From the NCBI RefSeq assembly GCF_014648295.1, contig NZ_BMQV01000035.1:1-52738 (forward strand): a DNA stretch of 52,738 bases, in the 5' to 3' direction. This DNA is from Shewanella saliphila. GTDB taxonomy: Bacteria; Pseudomonadota; Gammaproteobacteria; Enterobacterales; Shewanellaceae. How positions within the stretch are numbered: position 1 is the stretch's first letter; each line of letters opens with the position of its first letter. Positions 18,022 through 27,187 of this stretch are shown one piece after another. A program made the position numbers and the translations under genes. The notes under the pieces are model-generated. The model was not told the DNA's origin. It ran no database searches and worked only from the letters and a program-made list of their open reading frames with translations.

Positions 18022-19980
18022 ATGCAAACGACTTATTCTTCTCCTTTAGCTCGAACTCATTTAGCCATTGTCATCAGTACCTTGTTAACCAGTTTTTCTT
18101 TTAATGCCATAGCTGCAGATACCACAGACAAAATAGAAAAAATTGAAGTGTGGGGTACCACCATTACCAATGGTTCTTTATTGCAAGATGATATTGAAAA
18201 AAGACAAGCAGACCATTTAAGTGATTTATTACGCGACCAAGCAGGGATTGATGTTGGCGGCTCACATTCCATGGTGCAAGGCATCAATATTCGTGGTGTC
18301 GATGAATTAGATTTAAACATCACCGTTGATGGCGTTACCCAAAACAACAACATGTTTCACCATTCAGGAAACTTGTTAATCAATGCTGATATTTTAAAAG
18401 CGGTTGATATCAACGTTGGTACCAATTCTGTACTCACTGGTGGTCTCTCTGGTGGTGTAGCGTTTGAAACCAAAGATGCAGCCGATTTACTTGACCCACA
18501 ACAAGACTTTGGTGCCCGCTTACACGCTGATTATTCAAGCAACGATTCTGCCGGCGGTTCTGCGACGGTTTATGCTCAGCTTACCGACAGTATCGACGCC
18601 TTAGGTTATCTTACTTATACCGACCGCCACAATTTTGATGATGGTGATGGAAACGAAGTTCAAGGAAACGAAGGGGAAATCACTAACGGCATAATGAAGT
18701 TAGGCTGGGATGTCGATGACCATAGTCGCTTTGAGTTGTCTTACGACAAGTATACCGATGAAGGTGATTACTACATCAAAACCAACTTTGGTAGTAACTA
18801 TAACGAAAGTAATGAACTCGAAACCCAAGAGATTGAATATACCCGTACCACAGTATCATTAGCCTATGAGCTTGATCTTGGCGACATGCTAAATCTACGC
18901 ACCAGCATATATCAAAATGAACTTAGCTACATGCCAACAGATACTGAAGGTCAGTCTACACATACAGGTTATACCGTGCTGGCTGAATCGGTTGTGCAGG
19001 GCGATTTAGTTCACACTCTGCGTTATGGTGCGGAGGGTTACGAGCAGAAGTCAAAGCTTATTGAACAAGGTATTACCAGCAACGAAGAAACCGCTGACTC
19101 TCATGCTATTTACCTTGAAGATGAAATTGCATTAACCAACAAGTTGTCGGTCACTCCAGGCATTAGATATAACCACTACAAAGCGGATATGTTCTCGCCG
19201 GGCACGGGTGATTCTCTTAATAAAACATGGACAGACTTCACTTTTGGCTTGGCGACAAAATACTTAGTTAACGATCAGTGGACCGTGACTGCCGCTGCTA
19301 CTGAGTTGTTCCAGGGCCCAGGTCTACGTGAAACATACACGGATTACGACACCACTTTTGATCAAGATTTAAAAGCCGAAACGGGTGTTAACTATACGGT
19401 TGGCGCAGCGTATCAACAATACAATGTGTTCGGGCTAGATCGTATAGGTTTTTCTGTTGATGTGTTTAGAACTGAAATCAACGATTACATTGATAATTGG
19501 TCGGTGGGCAAAGGCAGTCCAACAGGCGAATATGCCAACTCAGGTGACTATGTCATCAAGGGTGTTGAATCAACGCTAACTATGCGCAAAGATGATTTTA
19601 ATGCGCGGTTAACTTACTCAAGTTCAAACTCTGAAAGCCAAGAAACCGGTGAAGTATTACGCTACGAAGTCGGTGATAGCTTATCTCTCGGCCTAGGTTA
19701 TGAATTTACCGAATACGACGTAAATGTTAACTGGACAACCCTCGTGACCTTAAGTGATGACGTGGTGTACGGAGGTGCTGACATTAATAAAAAGGGTTAC
19801 GACGTTCACAACATCAGTGCCCAGTGGCTTCCTGCTAGCGCGCCAGACTTAACTTTAACCTTTGGCATCGAAAACTTGTTGGATGAGCAATATTACTCAC
19901 ATGCTTCATACACTAGTGATACGGTTCAAGACTATGAGTCGGGTCGTAATTTTAAAATTAGTGCCTCTTATATTTTCTAG
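18022..19980 (+). CDS. TonB-dependent outer-membrane receptor
   Basis: Energised outer-membrane importer. A signal peptide ends near AIAADTT, and the plug domain (about 40-165) has IEVWGTT, a QGINIRGVDELDLNITVDG core and GGLSGGVAFETKDA. The 22-stranded barrel runs to the C-terminus, which ends in NFKISASYIF with the terminal Phe required for BAM recognition. The motif ELFQGPGLRETY resembles the FRAP-type loop of haem or siderophore receptors but is altered. Length 652. The Fur-like box upstream suggests an iron or haem cargo, but the substrate is not established. Downstream genes follow on the same strand. Confidence 0.93.
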   Translation: MQTTYSSPLARTHLAIVISTLLTSFSFNAIAADTTDKIEKIEVWGTTITNGSLLQDDIEKRQADHLSDLLRDQAGIDVGGSHSMVQGINIRGVDELDLNITVDGVTQNNNMFHHSGNLLINADILKAVDINVGTNSVLTGGLSGGVAFETKDAADLLDPQQDFGARLHADYSSNDSAGGSATVYAQLTDSIDALGYLTYTDRHNFDDGDGNEVQGNEGEITNGIMKLGWDVDDHSRFELSYDKYTDEGDYYIKTNFGSNYNESNELETQEIEYTRTTVSLAYELDLGDMLNLRTSIYQNELSYMPTDTEGQSTHTGYTVLAESVVQGDLVHTLRYGAEGYEQKSKLIEQGITSNEETADSHAIYLEDEIALTNKLSVTPGIRYNHYKADMFSPGTGDSLNKTWTDFTFGLATKYLVNDQWTVTAAATELFQGPGLRETYTDYDTTFDQDLKAETGVNYTVGAAYQQYNVFGLDRIGFSVDVFRTEINDYIDNWSVGKGSPTGEYANSGDYVIKGVESTLTMRKDDFNARLTYSSSNSESQETGEVLRYEVGDSLSLGLGYEFTEYDVNVNWTTLVTLSDDVVYGGADINKKGYDVHNISAQWLPASAPDLTLTFGIENLLDEQYYSHASYTSDTVQDYESGRNFKISASYIF

Positions 19981-19999
19981 CCAAAACCGTTGTTAATGG

Positions 20000-20039
20000 C
20001 AGCAAATTTACAACCGACTCTAGGGTAGTTTATTTGCTG
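20000..20039 (+). other. Intercistronic hairpin after the receptor gene
   Basis: CAGCAAAT and ATTTGCTG form an 8-bp stem around a 24-base loop that can pair further inside. It lies 20 bases after the receptor stop and has no U-run, so RNA processing or partial attenuation is more likely than full termination. Confidence 0.35.
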
Positions 20040-20091
20040 TCTAGTGTGCCCAATATCAATAAATATAAGTGATTTAAAGGTTATAAAAATC

Positions 20092-20556
20092 ATGTCCGAT
20101 TGGAAACAAAACTTGCAGAAAACCCGCTATGTAATGGATGCCCTGTTACTGGTGAGTTTTATGATTGTGTCAGCCCCTCAGGCTACCGGCGTGCCACTGC
20201 ATGAATGGTTAAGCTTGTTGTTTATTGTGCCATTTGCAATCCATTTATTGTTGCATTGGGACTGGATAACCCACAGCTTTAAGCGATTGTTTTCAAAAAT
20301 CTCCGCGAAAGAACGCTTTAATACTGTGTGGAACTATCTACTGTATTTAATGATGTTGCTAGCAACTGTCAGTGGTTTTTTAGTGTCGGTAGCGCTGTTA
20401 CCCACACTGCAAATTGACATTAATATTCAAGACTTTTGGTCTAAAGTGCACCATGACTCCGCGACGCTAATTATGCCAATGATTGGCATTCACCTCGCGT
20501 TACACTGGAACTGGATGGTGCAACTGACTAGACGCATGGTAAGCAAAAAGGCATAA
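20092..20556 (+). CDS. DUF4405-type four-helix membrane protein (cytochrome-b-like)
   Basis: Small integral membrane protein with about four helices (about 14-32, 40-57, 81-101, 125-143). Helix-embedded histidines recur in HLLLHWDW and in HHDSATLIMPMIGIHLALHWNW, as in bis-haem cytochrome b folds. DUF4405 proteins are related to such cytochromes, and a role in membrane electron transfer, for example to a metal or haem cargo, is inferred. A longer frame begins at a GTG at 20044. The ATG at 20092 was chosen because an AAAGG sequence precedes it. The next gene begins 2 bases after its stop. Confidence 0.78.
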   Translation: MSDWKQNLQKTRYVMDALLLVSFMIVSAPQATGVPLHEWLSLLFIVPFAIHLLLHWDWITHSFKRLFSKISAKERFNTVWNYLLYLMMLLATVSGFLVSVALLPTLQIDINIQDFWSKVHHDSATLIMPMIGIHLALHWNWMVQLTRRMVSKKA

Positions 20557-20558
20557 CG

Positions 20559-20837
20559 ATGAAATACCTACAATATCAATGGAAGTCACGTTTATTTTAT
20601 GTATTAGCCATATCCATTTTAGTGAGCATGATGCTGGTATCACTTGAGTGGACCAGTTGGGCAGAGCAAATAAACATGCAAGGTTTTACCCATGGCGATG
20701 GGGAAGGCAAGGGGAAAATGCCCTCCATATTGAGGTACATATTGCCCTTTGTTAAAGAGCTGATTTTGATTGGTGTGCCAATGTTGTTGACACTGGCCGT
20801 GGCTAAAGTTATTGGGCGTTTTAGCAAGCGTAAATAA
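20559..20837 (+). CDS. Small two-helix membrane protein, unknown function
   Basis: Unrecognised 92-residue protein. Two hydrophobic helices are visible (about residues 11-28 and 64-85), joined by a polar loop holding an acidic/Gly/Lys stretch (THGDGEGKGKMPS). It starts 2 bases after the DUF4405-type gene, so the two are almost certainly translated together and may form a complex. A Trp-rich segment (LEWTSWAEQ) follows the first helix on the likely periplasmic side. The overlapping minus-strand frame is taken as a shadow. Confidence 0.72.
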   Translation: MKYLQYQWKSRLFYVLAISILVSMMLVSLEWTSWAEQINMQGFTHGDGEGKGKMPSILRYILPFVKELILIGVPMLLTLAVAKVIGRFSKRK

Positions 20838-21179
20838 TCATTAATAACGATATACCCGGCAGCAATAGTTAACTGTCTCATTTGTGTATTTTCATTAAGC
20901 CGGTAAAACCTTTAGACGCTAGCACAGGGAGTTGATCTTAAGTTAAATTGAGTGTCGACTTCCTTTCTCATTTTTCATCAATCACTCCCTCATCAAAGCT
21001 TTATTCAAGCTGGTTTTACTTAAATTATGTGAACCAGATTCAGCTTTGCGTTATTCGTTCTCTCATCAACCGTCTTTACATGATTTTCACACATTTTCTG
21101 CACATTGAAACGGTATTGTTAATCCTGTTGTTAATGAATTTATAAAAGTGCTTAGCACTTAATATGCAGAGGATTATAA
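20838..21179. other. 342-base intergenic region before the DUF1566 lipoprotein gene
   Basis: A 65-codon frame at 20948-21145 lacks a ribosome site and family features and is not supported as a gene. A small dyad (AAGTGC, tta, GCACTT) lies at 21146-21160, 20 bases before the lipoprotein ATG, and could be an operator or leader hairpin. The length suggests that the lipoprotein gene has its own promoter. Confidence 0.45.
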
Positions 21180-22649
21180 ATGAACAAATATACCCATTTA
21201 ACCATGGTCAGTTATATCATGTTGGGTTTAATTATTGCGGGTTGCGACAGTTCATCATCAGATGATGTCACCGACACAGTTGAAGTGACCGAAACTGTAG
21301 ACACCACAGACGATGATACCTCAACAGACAATAGCTATTCTTATGCCATTGCGGATTCTGCCCAAAGCATTTGTTATGACAACAATATTGAATTAGCTTG
21401 CCCTGCATCGTCATTAGAAGATTTTTATGGCCAAGATGCTCAAACGCTCAATGGCAGCGAGCAAAGTTATACCACCAATGAAACCGATGATGGCGATATT
21501 ACCGTTACCGATAATGTCACGGGCATTATCTGGACCCAAAGCCCAGAAATGAACGATGACGGTGAGATCACCAGTGATGACAAAATGTCTTCTGATGATG
21601 CGGTAACATATTGTAATAACCTAGATTATGCAGGCCAAACCGATTGGCAGCTTCCTAATATTAAACAGCTTTATTCTTTGATGAACTTTCAAGGAACCGA
21701 CCCAACCTCTGATGATGTGGACTATCTGCAGCCATTTCTTAATACCAAGTATTTTGATTTTGCCTACGGTAGCACAGATGACGAGCGTATTATCGACTCT
21801 CAATATGCCACAACATCAAAATTTTATAATGGTCAAGGCACCGAAATGATGTTCGGAGTGAACTTTGCCGATGGTCGTATTAAAGGTTATACCGAAGCAT
21901 TCTTTAATGGCGATAAAACCTATTTCGTTATGTGCATGCGCAGTAATACTAATTACGCCACCAACGACTTTACCGACAATGGTGATAACACCATTACTGA
22001 CAATGCGACGAGTTTAATGTGGGCGCAATCTGACAGTGGTGCAGATTATGATGAAACCACTGGTGTTGTGACAGAATCTACAGGCTTTGACTACACCAAG
22101 CTTGATTGGACCGATGCCGACGGCAATGGCTTAATCATTGCTGATGACACAGATTTAGCCGGTGCTATGTTATGGCAAGATGCCTTTACCTATGTAACAA
22201 CTATGAATGCGGCCAATTATTTAGGCTATAGTGATTGGCGTTTACCTAACATAAAAGAGTTGCATAGCCTCGTTGAATACACCGAAGAGTTAGCCGATAC
22301 CGACTATGCGGTCATTGACGATGTATTTAACATTACCACGATTACCGACGAGAATGGTGAGGCAGATTATGGTCTTTATTGGAGCAGTACAACCCATGCT
22401 ACAGATGGCGTTGATTCTGATGATACAGATTTAAATACAACCTATGGTAATGCCGCCGCTTATGTTGCCTTTGGTAAAGCCCTTGGCTACGACAGTGATG
22501 TCGGACGTTGGGTCGATGTGCATGGCGCAGGTGCACAGCGAAGCGATCCTAAAACATGGGACGGCGAAGATTACTCTGGTGGCTCAGGCCCACAATACGA
22601 CAGCGTACGTATCTACAACTATGTTCGTTTAGTGCGTGATATAGATTAA
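21180..22649 (+). CDS. Lipoprotein with two DUF1566 (Lcl C-terminal) domains
   Basis: A signal peptide with lipobox LIIAGC (Cys near residue 22) is followed by a Ser/Asp/Thr-rich linker. Two copies of the DUF1566 fold follow: the first about 105-255 (DNVTGIIWTQ, DWQLPNIKQLYSL), the second about 265-489 (DNATSLMWAQ, DWRLPNIKELHSL, YWSSTT, YVRLVRD). The domain is common in surface proteins of aquatic bacteria, and its ligand is unknown. The protein is strongly acidic with many Asp-x-Asp stretches, which might bind calcium or other metals. An AGAGG site supports the ATG. It is the last gene of the receptor block, with a terminator behind it. Confidence 0.85.
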   Translation: MNKYTHLTMVSYIMLGLIIAGCDSSSSDDVTDTVEVTETVDTTDDDTSTDNSYSYAIADSAQSICYDNNIELACPASSLEDFYGQDAQTLNGSEQSYTTNETDDGDITVTDNVTGIIWTQSPEMNDDGEITSDDKMSSDDAVTYCNNLDYAGQTDWQLPNIKQLYSLMNFQGTDPTSDDVDYLQPFLNTKYFDFAYGSTDDERIIDSQYATTSKFYNGQGTEMMFGVNFADGRIKGYTEAFFNGDKTYFVMCMRSNTNYATNDFTDNGDNTITDNATSLMWAQSDSGADYDETTGVVTESTGFDYTKLDWTDADGNGLIIADDTDLAGAMLWQDAFTYVTTMNAANYLGYSDWRLPNIKELHSLVEYTEELADTDYAVIDDVFNITTITDENGEADYGLYWSSTTHATDGVDSDDTDLNTTYGNAAAYVAFGKALGYDSDVGRWVDVHGAGAQRSDPKTWDGEDYSGGSGPQYDSVRIYNYVRLVRDID

Positions 22650-22689
22650 CGACACGATGTAGACTCATTTTCGACATAGCTTTATTTTT

Positions 22690-22719
22690 ACGCAGGTTTA
22701 AAAAGCCTGCGTTTTTTTG
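22690..22719 (+). terminator. Terminator of the DUF1566 lipoprotein gene
   Basis: ACGCAGG and CCTGCGT form a stem around tttaaaaag, followed by TTTTTT. It lies 40 bases past the stop at 22649. Confidence 0.8.
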
Positions 22720-22816
22720 AACTATTTAGGCACAGCTGAACATTCCTGCAACTGGAACACTTTAGATACCCACAAGCATTGCTGGGTCTGCAGTAACATC
22801 ATTTACAGTAACAAAC

Positions 22817-22857
22817 CAAAAAGGCTTAGGGGGATTGAATCGCCCTAAGCCTTTTAT
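22817..22857 (-). terminator. Terminator of the M24 aminopeptidase gene
   Basis: AAAAGGCTTAGGG and CCCTAAGCCTTTT form a perfect 13-bp stem around ggattgaatcg. The A/T tracts on both sides make it effectively bidirectional. It lies 28 bases beyond the aminopeptidase stop on the minus strand. Confidence 0.85.
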
Positions 22858-22884
22858 AATCACGTGTGCTTGAAGCGCTAGCGC

Positions 22885-24672
22885 TTAAATCGCCACTGTG
22901 ACTTTATTTAACCAGGCTAGCTCGTCGCCTTGCATTAATGGTGCAAGGGTTTGACGCACTTTTTGCTGGTATTGATTAAACCAATTCACTTCAAAATCAG
23001 TTAATAATGACTTGTCTATTAAGCGGGCATCCATTGGGATGTGAGTTAATGCATCAAACTCATACATTTCACGTTCAGCACCTTGTAGTGCCTGGCATGG
23101 TTGTACCGCCACTAAGTTTTCAATACGAATACCAAAACCGTCGGCGCGGTAATAACCGGGCTCGTTTGACAACACCATGCCAGGTAACAGCGCAACGCCG
23201 TTAACGTTTTTACCAATGCGTTGCGGGCCTTCATGCACACTTAAAAAATGGCCTACACCATGGCCGGTGCCGTGGTCATAGTCAAAACCATGTTGCCATA
23301 AGTATTGGCGTGCAAAAGCATCGAGTTGCTGACCAGAAGTGCCCTTAGGAAAGCGTGCAGTATCTAATGCAATATGGCCTTTTAATACTAAGGTCACCAT
23401 TTTTTTCTGCTCGTCAGTCACTTTGCCAATGGCAATAGTGCGGGTCACATCGGTCGTACCATCGATATACTGTGCGCCAGAGTCAACCAAATAAATACTG
23501 TCCATGGTCATGGTGCTTGGGGTGCCATTATTGTGATTGTAATGACACATGGCAGCATTGGCACCTGTGGCTGAGATGGTGTCAAAACTTGGCTCGCGAT
23601 ACAGTGGGTCTTGTAATCTAAAACTCTCTAATTTGTCTGCCAGTTGCGCTTCATCGTGCATGATGTTCTGCTCAACCTGACTGTCTAACCAGGCTAAAAA
23701 GCGGCTAACGGCAACACCATCACGGATATGACATGCGCGCATACCCGCAAGTTCTGCACTATTTTTTTGCGCCTTAGGTAATGCAACTGGGTCGGTACCA
23801 ACAATCAGCTTAGCACCACTCTTTTGTGCCAGTAATTGTGAATATGCATTGGCTGAATGCGGGTCGGCTAATAACTTAACGCCTTCCATTTGGGTTAACA
23901 CAGTGGCTAATTCAGCTTCATCTTTAAAGCTCACACCAGCGCCTACATGCTCGGCAATATTTTGCGGTACTTTAGCTAAATCGGTAAAAAAGGTCATGTC
24001 GCCATTGGCCGATAATAGGCCACAGCCCAGTATGACAGGGAAGCGTGGCACGTCATTACCGCGAATATTCAACAACCAGCAGCATGAATCTAATGCGGCG
24101 ATAAGAGCCACGTCAGCACCTTGTTTTTTAACTAACTCCCCAATTTGTTGGCGTTTCTCAATGCTATTACGCCCTGCACCCTCATGGCTAAATAAAGTCA
24201 TCGTTGATGCAGACGCTGCAGGGCGATCTAACCAACTCACATCAATGGGGTTGTCATTCACTTCAACCAGATTAATTTGGGCTTTATCAAACTGCGCTTT
24301 AGTCTGTTGGTACCAGGCAAGGGTATGTAAACGGCTGTCTATCCCCACACTGGCACCAGCGGGTAATGTGTCAATGAGCCAATCAATTTGCGGATCGTCA
24401 TACAGGCTTAAATACTCAAATAAATTGCCATTCACTTGCTGGCGCACCTGCACAGTGTAACGCCCGTCGGTAAAAATAGCGGCGCGGTCTTTTAATACAA
24501 TCGCCATACCAGCAGAACCGGTAAAACCAGTAGCCCAATGTAAACGCTCATTGCGGGCAGGCACGTATTCACCTAAGTATTCATCGGCGCGGGGAATGAT
24601 AAAGGCATCGATTTGGTTAATTTCAAGCTGTTGGCGAATGGCATTGAGGCGCGTAGCAATAATATTGGACAT
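22885..24672 (-). CDS. Xaa-Pro aminopeptidase, M24B family (long, eukaryote-like form)
   Basis: Metallopeptidase removing N-terminal residues before proline. Two creatinase-N-type domains (about 1-300) precede the pita-bread catalytic domain. The dinuclear metal ligands are visible in LVDSGAQYIDGTTDVTRT, HGTGHGVGHFLSVHEGP, SNEPGYY and GIRIENL. The three-domain length of about 595 resembles eukaryotic XPNPEP1 rather than the 440-residue E. coli PepP. The frame is open to 24753, but the ATG at 24672 has a CGGAG site and starts on the conserved MSNIIATRLNAIRQQL, so it is preferred. It diverges from a second M24 gene. Confidence 0.93.
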   Translation of the reverse strand: MSNIIATRLNAIRQQLEINQIDAFIIPRADEYLGEYVPARNERLHWATGFTGSAGMAIVLKDRAAIFTDGRYTVQVRQQVNGNLFEYLSLYDDPQIDWLIDTLPAGASVGIDSRLHTLAWYQQTKAQFDKAQINLVEVNDNPIDVSWLDRPAASASTMTLFSHEGAGRNSIEKRQQIGELVKKQGADVALIAALDSCCWLLNIRGNDVPRFPVILGCGLLSANGDMTFFTDLAKVPQNIAEHVGAGVSFKDEAELATVLTQMEGVKLLADPHSANAYSQLLAQKSGAKLIVGTDPVALPKAQKNSAELAGMRACHIRDGVAVSRFLAWLDSQVEQNIMHDEAQLADKLESFRLQDPLYREPSFDTISATGANAAMCHYNHNNGTPSTMTMDSIYLVDSGAQYIDGTTDVTRTIAIGKVTDEQKKMVTLVLKGHIALDTARFPKGTSGQQLDAFARQYLWQHGFDYDHGTGHGVGHFLSVHEGPQRIGKNVNGVALLPGMVLSNEPGYYRADGFGIRIENLVAVQPCQALQGAEREMYEFDALTHIPMDARLIDKSLLTDFEVNWFNQYQQKVRQTLAPLMQGDELAWLNKVTVAI

Positions 24673-24866
24673 GGTTTCTCCGTGGGAGGCGACTGATGAA
24701 CTCAGCTCTGTAAATGAAGCGCAATTATCGCAAGGGCAGCACAAGCCTTGCAAGTGAAGTTGCTAAGAATTGCTCGACTTAAATTGTAAACTTATATTGT
24801 ACAATAGTAGCCATACGTTATGCTTGGTGGCGTTTATCTGACAATAACAACAATAAAGGAAGTGTT

Positions 24867-26081
24867 ATGACAATCGGTGTTGGCGGTGTAAGTCCACAAC
24901 AGGCGTTAGCTAAATTAATCCACATGGCTGAGGGCGTGGCTGCAATCAGTGATGATGAATTTACGCTGCGTATTTCGCGCGCGCAGCAGTTAATGGTGCA
25001 ACATGGCTTAGATGCCATTTATGTTAATGCAGGCACTAACTTGTACTATTTTAGCGGTACCCGTTGGTATTCAAGTGAACGCATGGTGGGGGCGATTATT
25101 CCTGCAGTGGGCGCGATTGAGTACATTGCGCCTGCATTTGAACTCGATACCTTGCAAGGGTATATGGCCATTAAAGGCCAAGTAAACACCTGGCATGAAG
25201 ATCAAAGCCCTTATCAATTATTTGCCGATGTTGTTGATAAAATGGGCCTTAAGCAAGCCAAGATTGGCATTGATGAATCGACGCCCTTTTTTATTAGCGA
25301 CGGCATCGCTCAAGCGGCATCTCAGCATCGCTTTACCAGTGCAACAACCGTAACAGCGGGTTGTCGTATGATTAAATCCACTGCCGAAATCGCTTTAATG
25401 CAACGCGCTAAAGACATGACGCTTGAAGTGCATAAAGCCGCTGCGAGTATATTACGTGAAGGTATCACCACGGCAGAGGTCGAAAGCTTTATCGATCAGG
25501 CACACTATGCCGTTGGCGCGGCACAAGGTTCATATTTTTGCATTGTGTTATTTGGCGAAGACACCGCCTATCCACATGGGGTTAAGTCGCCAAAACCATT
25601 GGAGATTAACGACACTGTGCTGATTGATACCGGCTGTCAGTTGCACGGCTATAACTCAGACATTACCCGTACGTATGTATTTGGTGAGCCCAATGAGCGT
25701 CAGCGCCAGTTATGGCAGTTAGAACAAGATGCACAAATTGCCGCTTTTAATGCCGCGCAAATAGGCTCGCCATGCTGTGATGTTGATGTCGCGGCGCGCA
25801 AAGTATTACAAGATGCAGGCTTTGGCCCAGGTTACCAGGTACCAGGCTTACCGCATCGCACCGGACATGGCATAGGATTAGACATTCATGAATGGCCGTA
25901 TTTAGTTGGTAATGACTCAACGTTACTGGCCAGTGGCATGTGTTTTAGTAATGAGCCAATGCTGTGCGTGCCGGGTGAGTTTGGTATTCGCCATGAAGAT
26001 CATTTTTACATGACCAGTGAAGGGCCAAAGTGGTTTACCCAACCAGCCAAATCGATTGATGATCCATTTTACTTGGGTTAA
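24867..26081 (+). CDS. M24-family Xaa-Pro peptidase (PepQ/PepP-like)
   Basis: Second pita-bread metallopeptidase. The creatinase-like N domain (about 28-170) contains NAGTNLYYFSGTRWY. The catalytic domain carries the metal ligands in LIDTGCQLHGYNSDITRT, HRTGHGIGLDIHEW, FSNEPM and GIRHEDHFY, all intact. The length of 404 is usual for the Xaa-Pro dipeptidase/aminopeptidase group; dipeptide versus longer substrate preference cannot be told. A AAGGAAG ribosome site precedes the ATG. It faces away from the 595-residue M24 enzyme across a 194-base gap. Confidence 0.92.
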   Translation: MTIGVGGVSPQQALAKLIHMAEGVAAISDDEFTLRISRAQQLMVQHGLDAIYVNAGTNLYYFSGTRWYSSERMVGAIIPAVGAIEYIAPAFELDTLQGYMAIKGQVNTWHEDQSPYQLFADVVDKMGLKQAKIGIDESTPFFISDGIAQAASQHRFTSATTVTAGCRMIKSTAEIALMQRAKDMTLEVHKAAASILREGITTAEVESFIDQAHYAVGAAQGSYFCIVLFGEDTAYPHGVKSPKPLEINDTVLIDTGCQLHGYNSDITRTYVFGEPNERQRQLWQLEQDAQIAAFNAAQIGSPCCDVDVAARKVLQDAGFGPGYQVPGLPHRTGHGIGLDIHEWPYLVGNDSTLLASGMCFSNEPMLCVPGEFGIRHEDHFYMTSEGPKWFTQPAKSIDDPFYLG

Positions 26082-26113
26082 AGCTGATTACTTGAAACGC
26101 ACATGCGTTAAAA

Positions 26114-26142
26114 AACAAAGCCTCCATCTCGGAGGCTTTGTT
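26114..26142 (+). terminator. Bidirectional terminator between M24 and FKBP genes
   Basis: AACAAAGCCTCC, loop atctc, GGAGGCTTTGTT: a perfect 12-bp stem in the convergent gap between genes ending at 26081 (+) and 26172 (-). Confidence 0.85.
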
Positions 26143-26171
26143 ATGTTGATAACTGTTTATCTGCGCTGAGG

Positions 26172-26642
26172 CTAGTTAATCGCAAACAACTCAACATCAA
26201 ATATCAGTACTGAACCACCCACTATTTTACCGGTTGAGCGGTTACCGTAGGCAAGCTGGCTTGGGACATAAAAACGGAACTTATCGCCAACACTCATTAA
26301 TTGCACACCTTCAGTCCAGCCTTTAATCACCTGGTTTAAGCCAAAGCTAATGGTTTCGCCACGTTCAACCGAGCTGTCAAATACTGTACCGTCGATTAAG
26401 GTGCCATGGTAATGCACAGTCACTTTGCTGTTGGCTTTTGGGTGTTCAGTATTGTCGCCTTTGGTGAGGATTTCATACTGCAGGCCTGACAAGGTTTGTA
26501 TTACACCTTCGCGTTTAACGTTCTCGGCTAAAAACAGTTTGCCTTTTTCGATGTTTTCTTTTGCTGCCTTGGAGTTATTCATCTGGCTGAAAAAATAAAA
26601 TATTACTCCAGCAATGACCACAACGGCCAAAATCATACGCAT
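26172..26642 (-). CDS. FKBP-type peptidyl-prolyl cis-trans isomerase, membrane-anchored
   Basis: An N-terminal hydrophobic segment (about residues 3-20) looks like a signal anchor, which would place the enzyme in the periplasm. A short charged spacer precedes the FKBP domain (about 60-156), whose hallmark residues are present: VTVHYHGTLIDGTVFDSS, GLNQVIKGWTEG, FYVPSQLAYG and GSVLIFDVELF. The longer frame begins at a TTG at 26654. The ATG at 26642, preceded by GAGA, is preferred. It is shorter than FkpA or FklB because it lacks their dimerisation domain. It is a single gene. Confidence 0.9.
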   Translation of the reverse strand: MRMILAVVVIAGVIFYFFSQMNNSKAAKENIEKGKLFLAENVKREGVIQTLSGLQYEILTKGDNTEHPKANSKVTVHYHGTLIDGTVFDSSVERGETISFGLNQVIKGWTEGVQLMSVGDKFRFYVPSQLAYGNRSTGKIVGGSVLIFDVELFAIN

Positions 26643-26763
26643 AATTTTTCTCAATAAAATAGTTTTAGTGGCATGAGTTTACCGCAAAATGATAAACGCT
26701 ATCAAACAACGCCAAATCTATTTTGCCAGCGGGTTATTGTTTGGCGACAGGCGGTTTAACACC

Positions 26764-27114
26764 TTATGACATTTGCACTGTGGTCCAATCAAAATAGACA
26801 TAGCCCGCAGCGCTTATCACGGCAATATTAACCACAATGCAGCACCACAGTAGCCGAATAAAAGGTATCTTTTGGGTTTTATGGCGAAAATGATGTTGGC
26901 CCAGCAAGGCTGCGGGCCAACCACCCAATAACGCACACAGTTGTAAGGTTTTTTCACTGATGCGACCAGCGCCATTGATTGCCGCGCGTTTATCGAGGTA
27001 ATACAAGGTCACGGTTAACACATTAAGGGCTAAAAAAACTGCGGTTATCCAGGGTTGGATCAATGCGCTCACCATGGAGAGCACGGTTAACATTAGCCAA
27101 GCAAATTTGTTCAT
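26764..27114 (-). CDS. DUF1294 small membrane protein
   Basis: Recognised as DUF1294 from YYLDKRAAINGAGRISEKTL followed by LGGWPAALLGQHHFRHKTQK, the invariant central motif of this family. Four hydrophobic segments are visible, two on each side of the motif. Full-length members often carry an N-terminal cold-shock domain that is absent here. The function is unknown. The start is uncertain: a GTG at 27129 would add five residues, and neither start has a clear ribosome site. Confidence 0.85.
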   Translation of the reverse strand: MNKFAWLMLTVLSMVSALIQPWITAVFLALNVLTVTLYYLDKRAAINGAGRISEKTLQLCALLGGWPAALLGQHHFRHKTQKIPFIRLLWCCIVVNIAVISAAGYVYFDWTTVQMS

Positions 27115-27187
27115 ATGGGCGTTTTTCACTTTTCAGATGATGCGATTATAGGTGACGAGGTGTTGTTTCTCTCAATGCCTACAGCGA

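Noticed and set aside
20948..21145. 65-codon frame between the 92-residue gene and the lipoprotein gene
   Set aside because: It lacks a ribosome site and recognisable features; the hydrophobic end is ordinary AT-rich composition.
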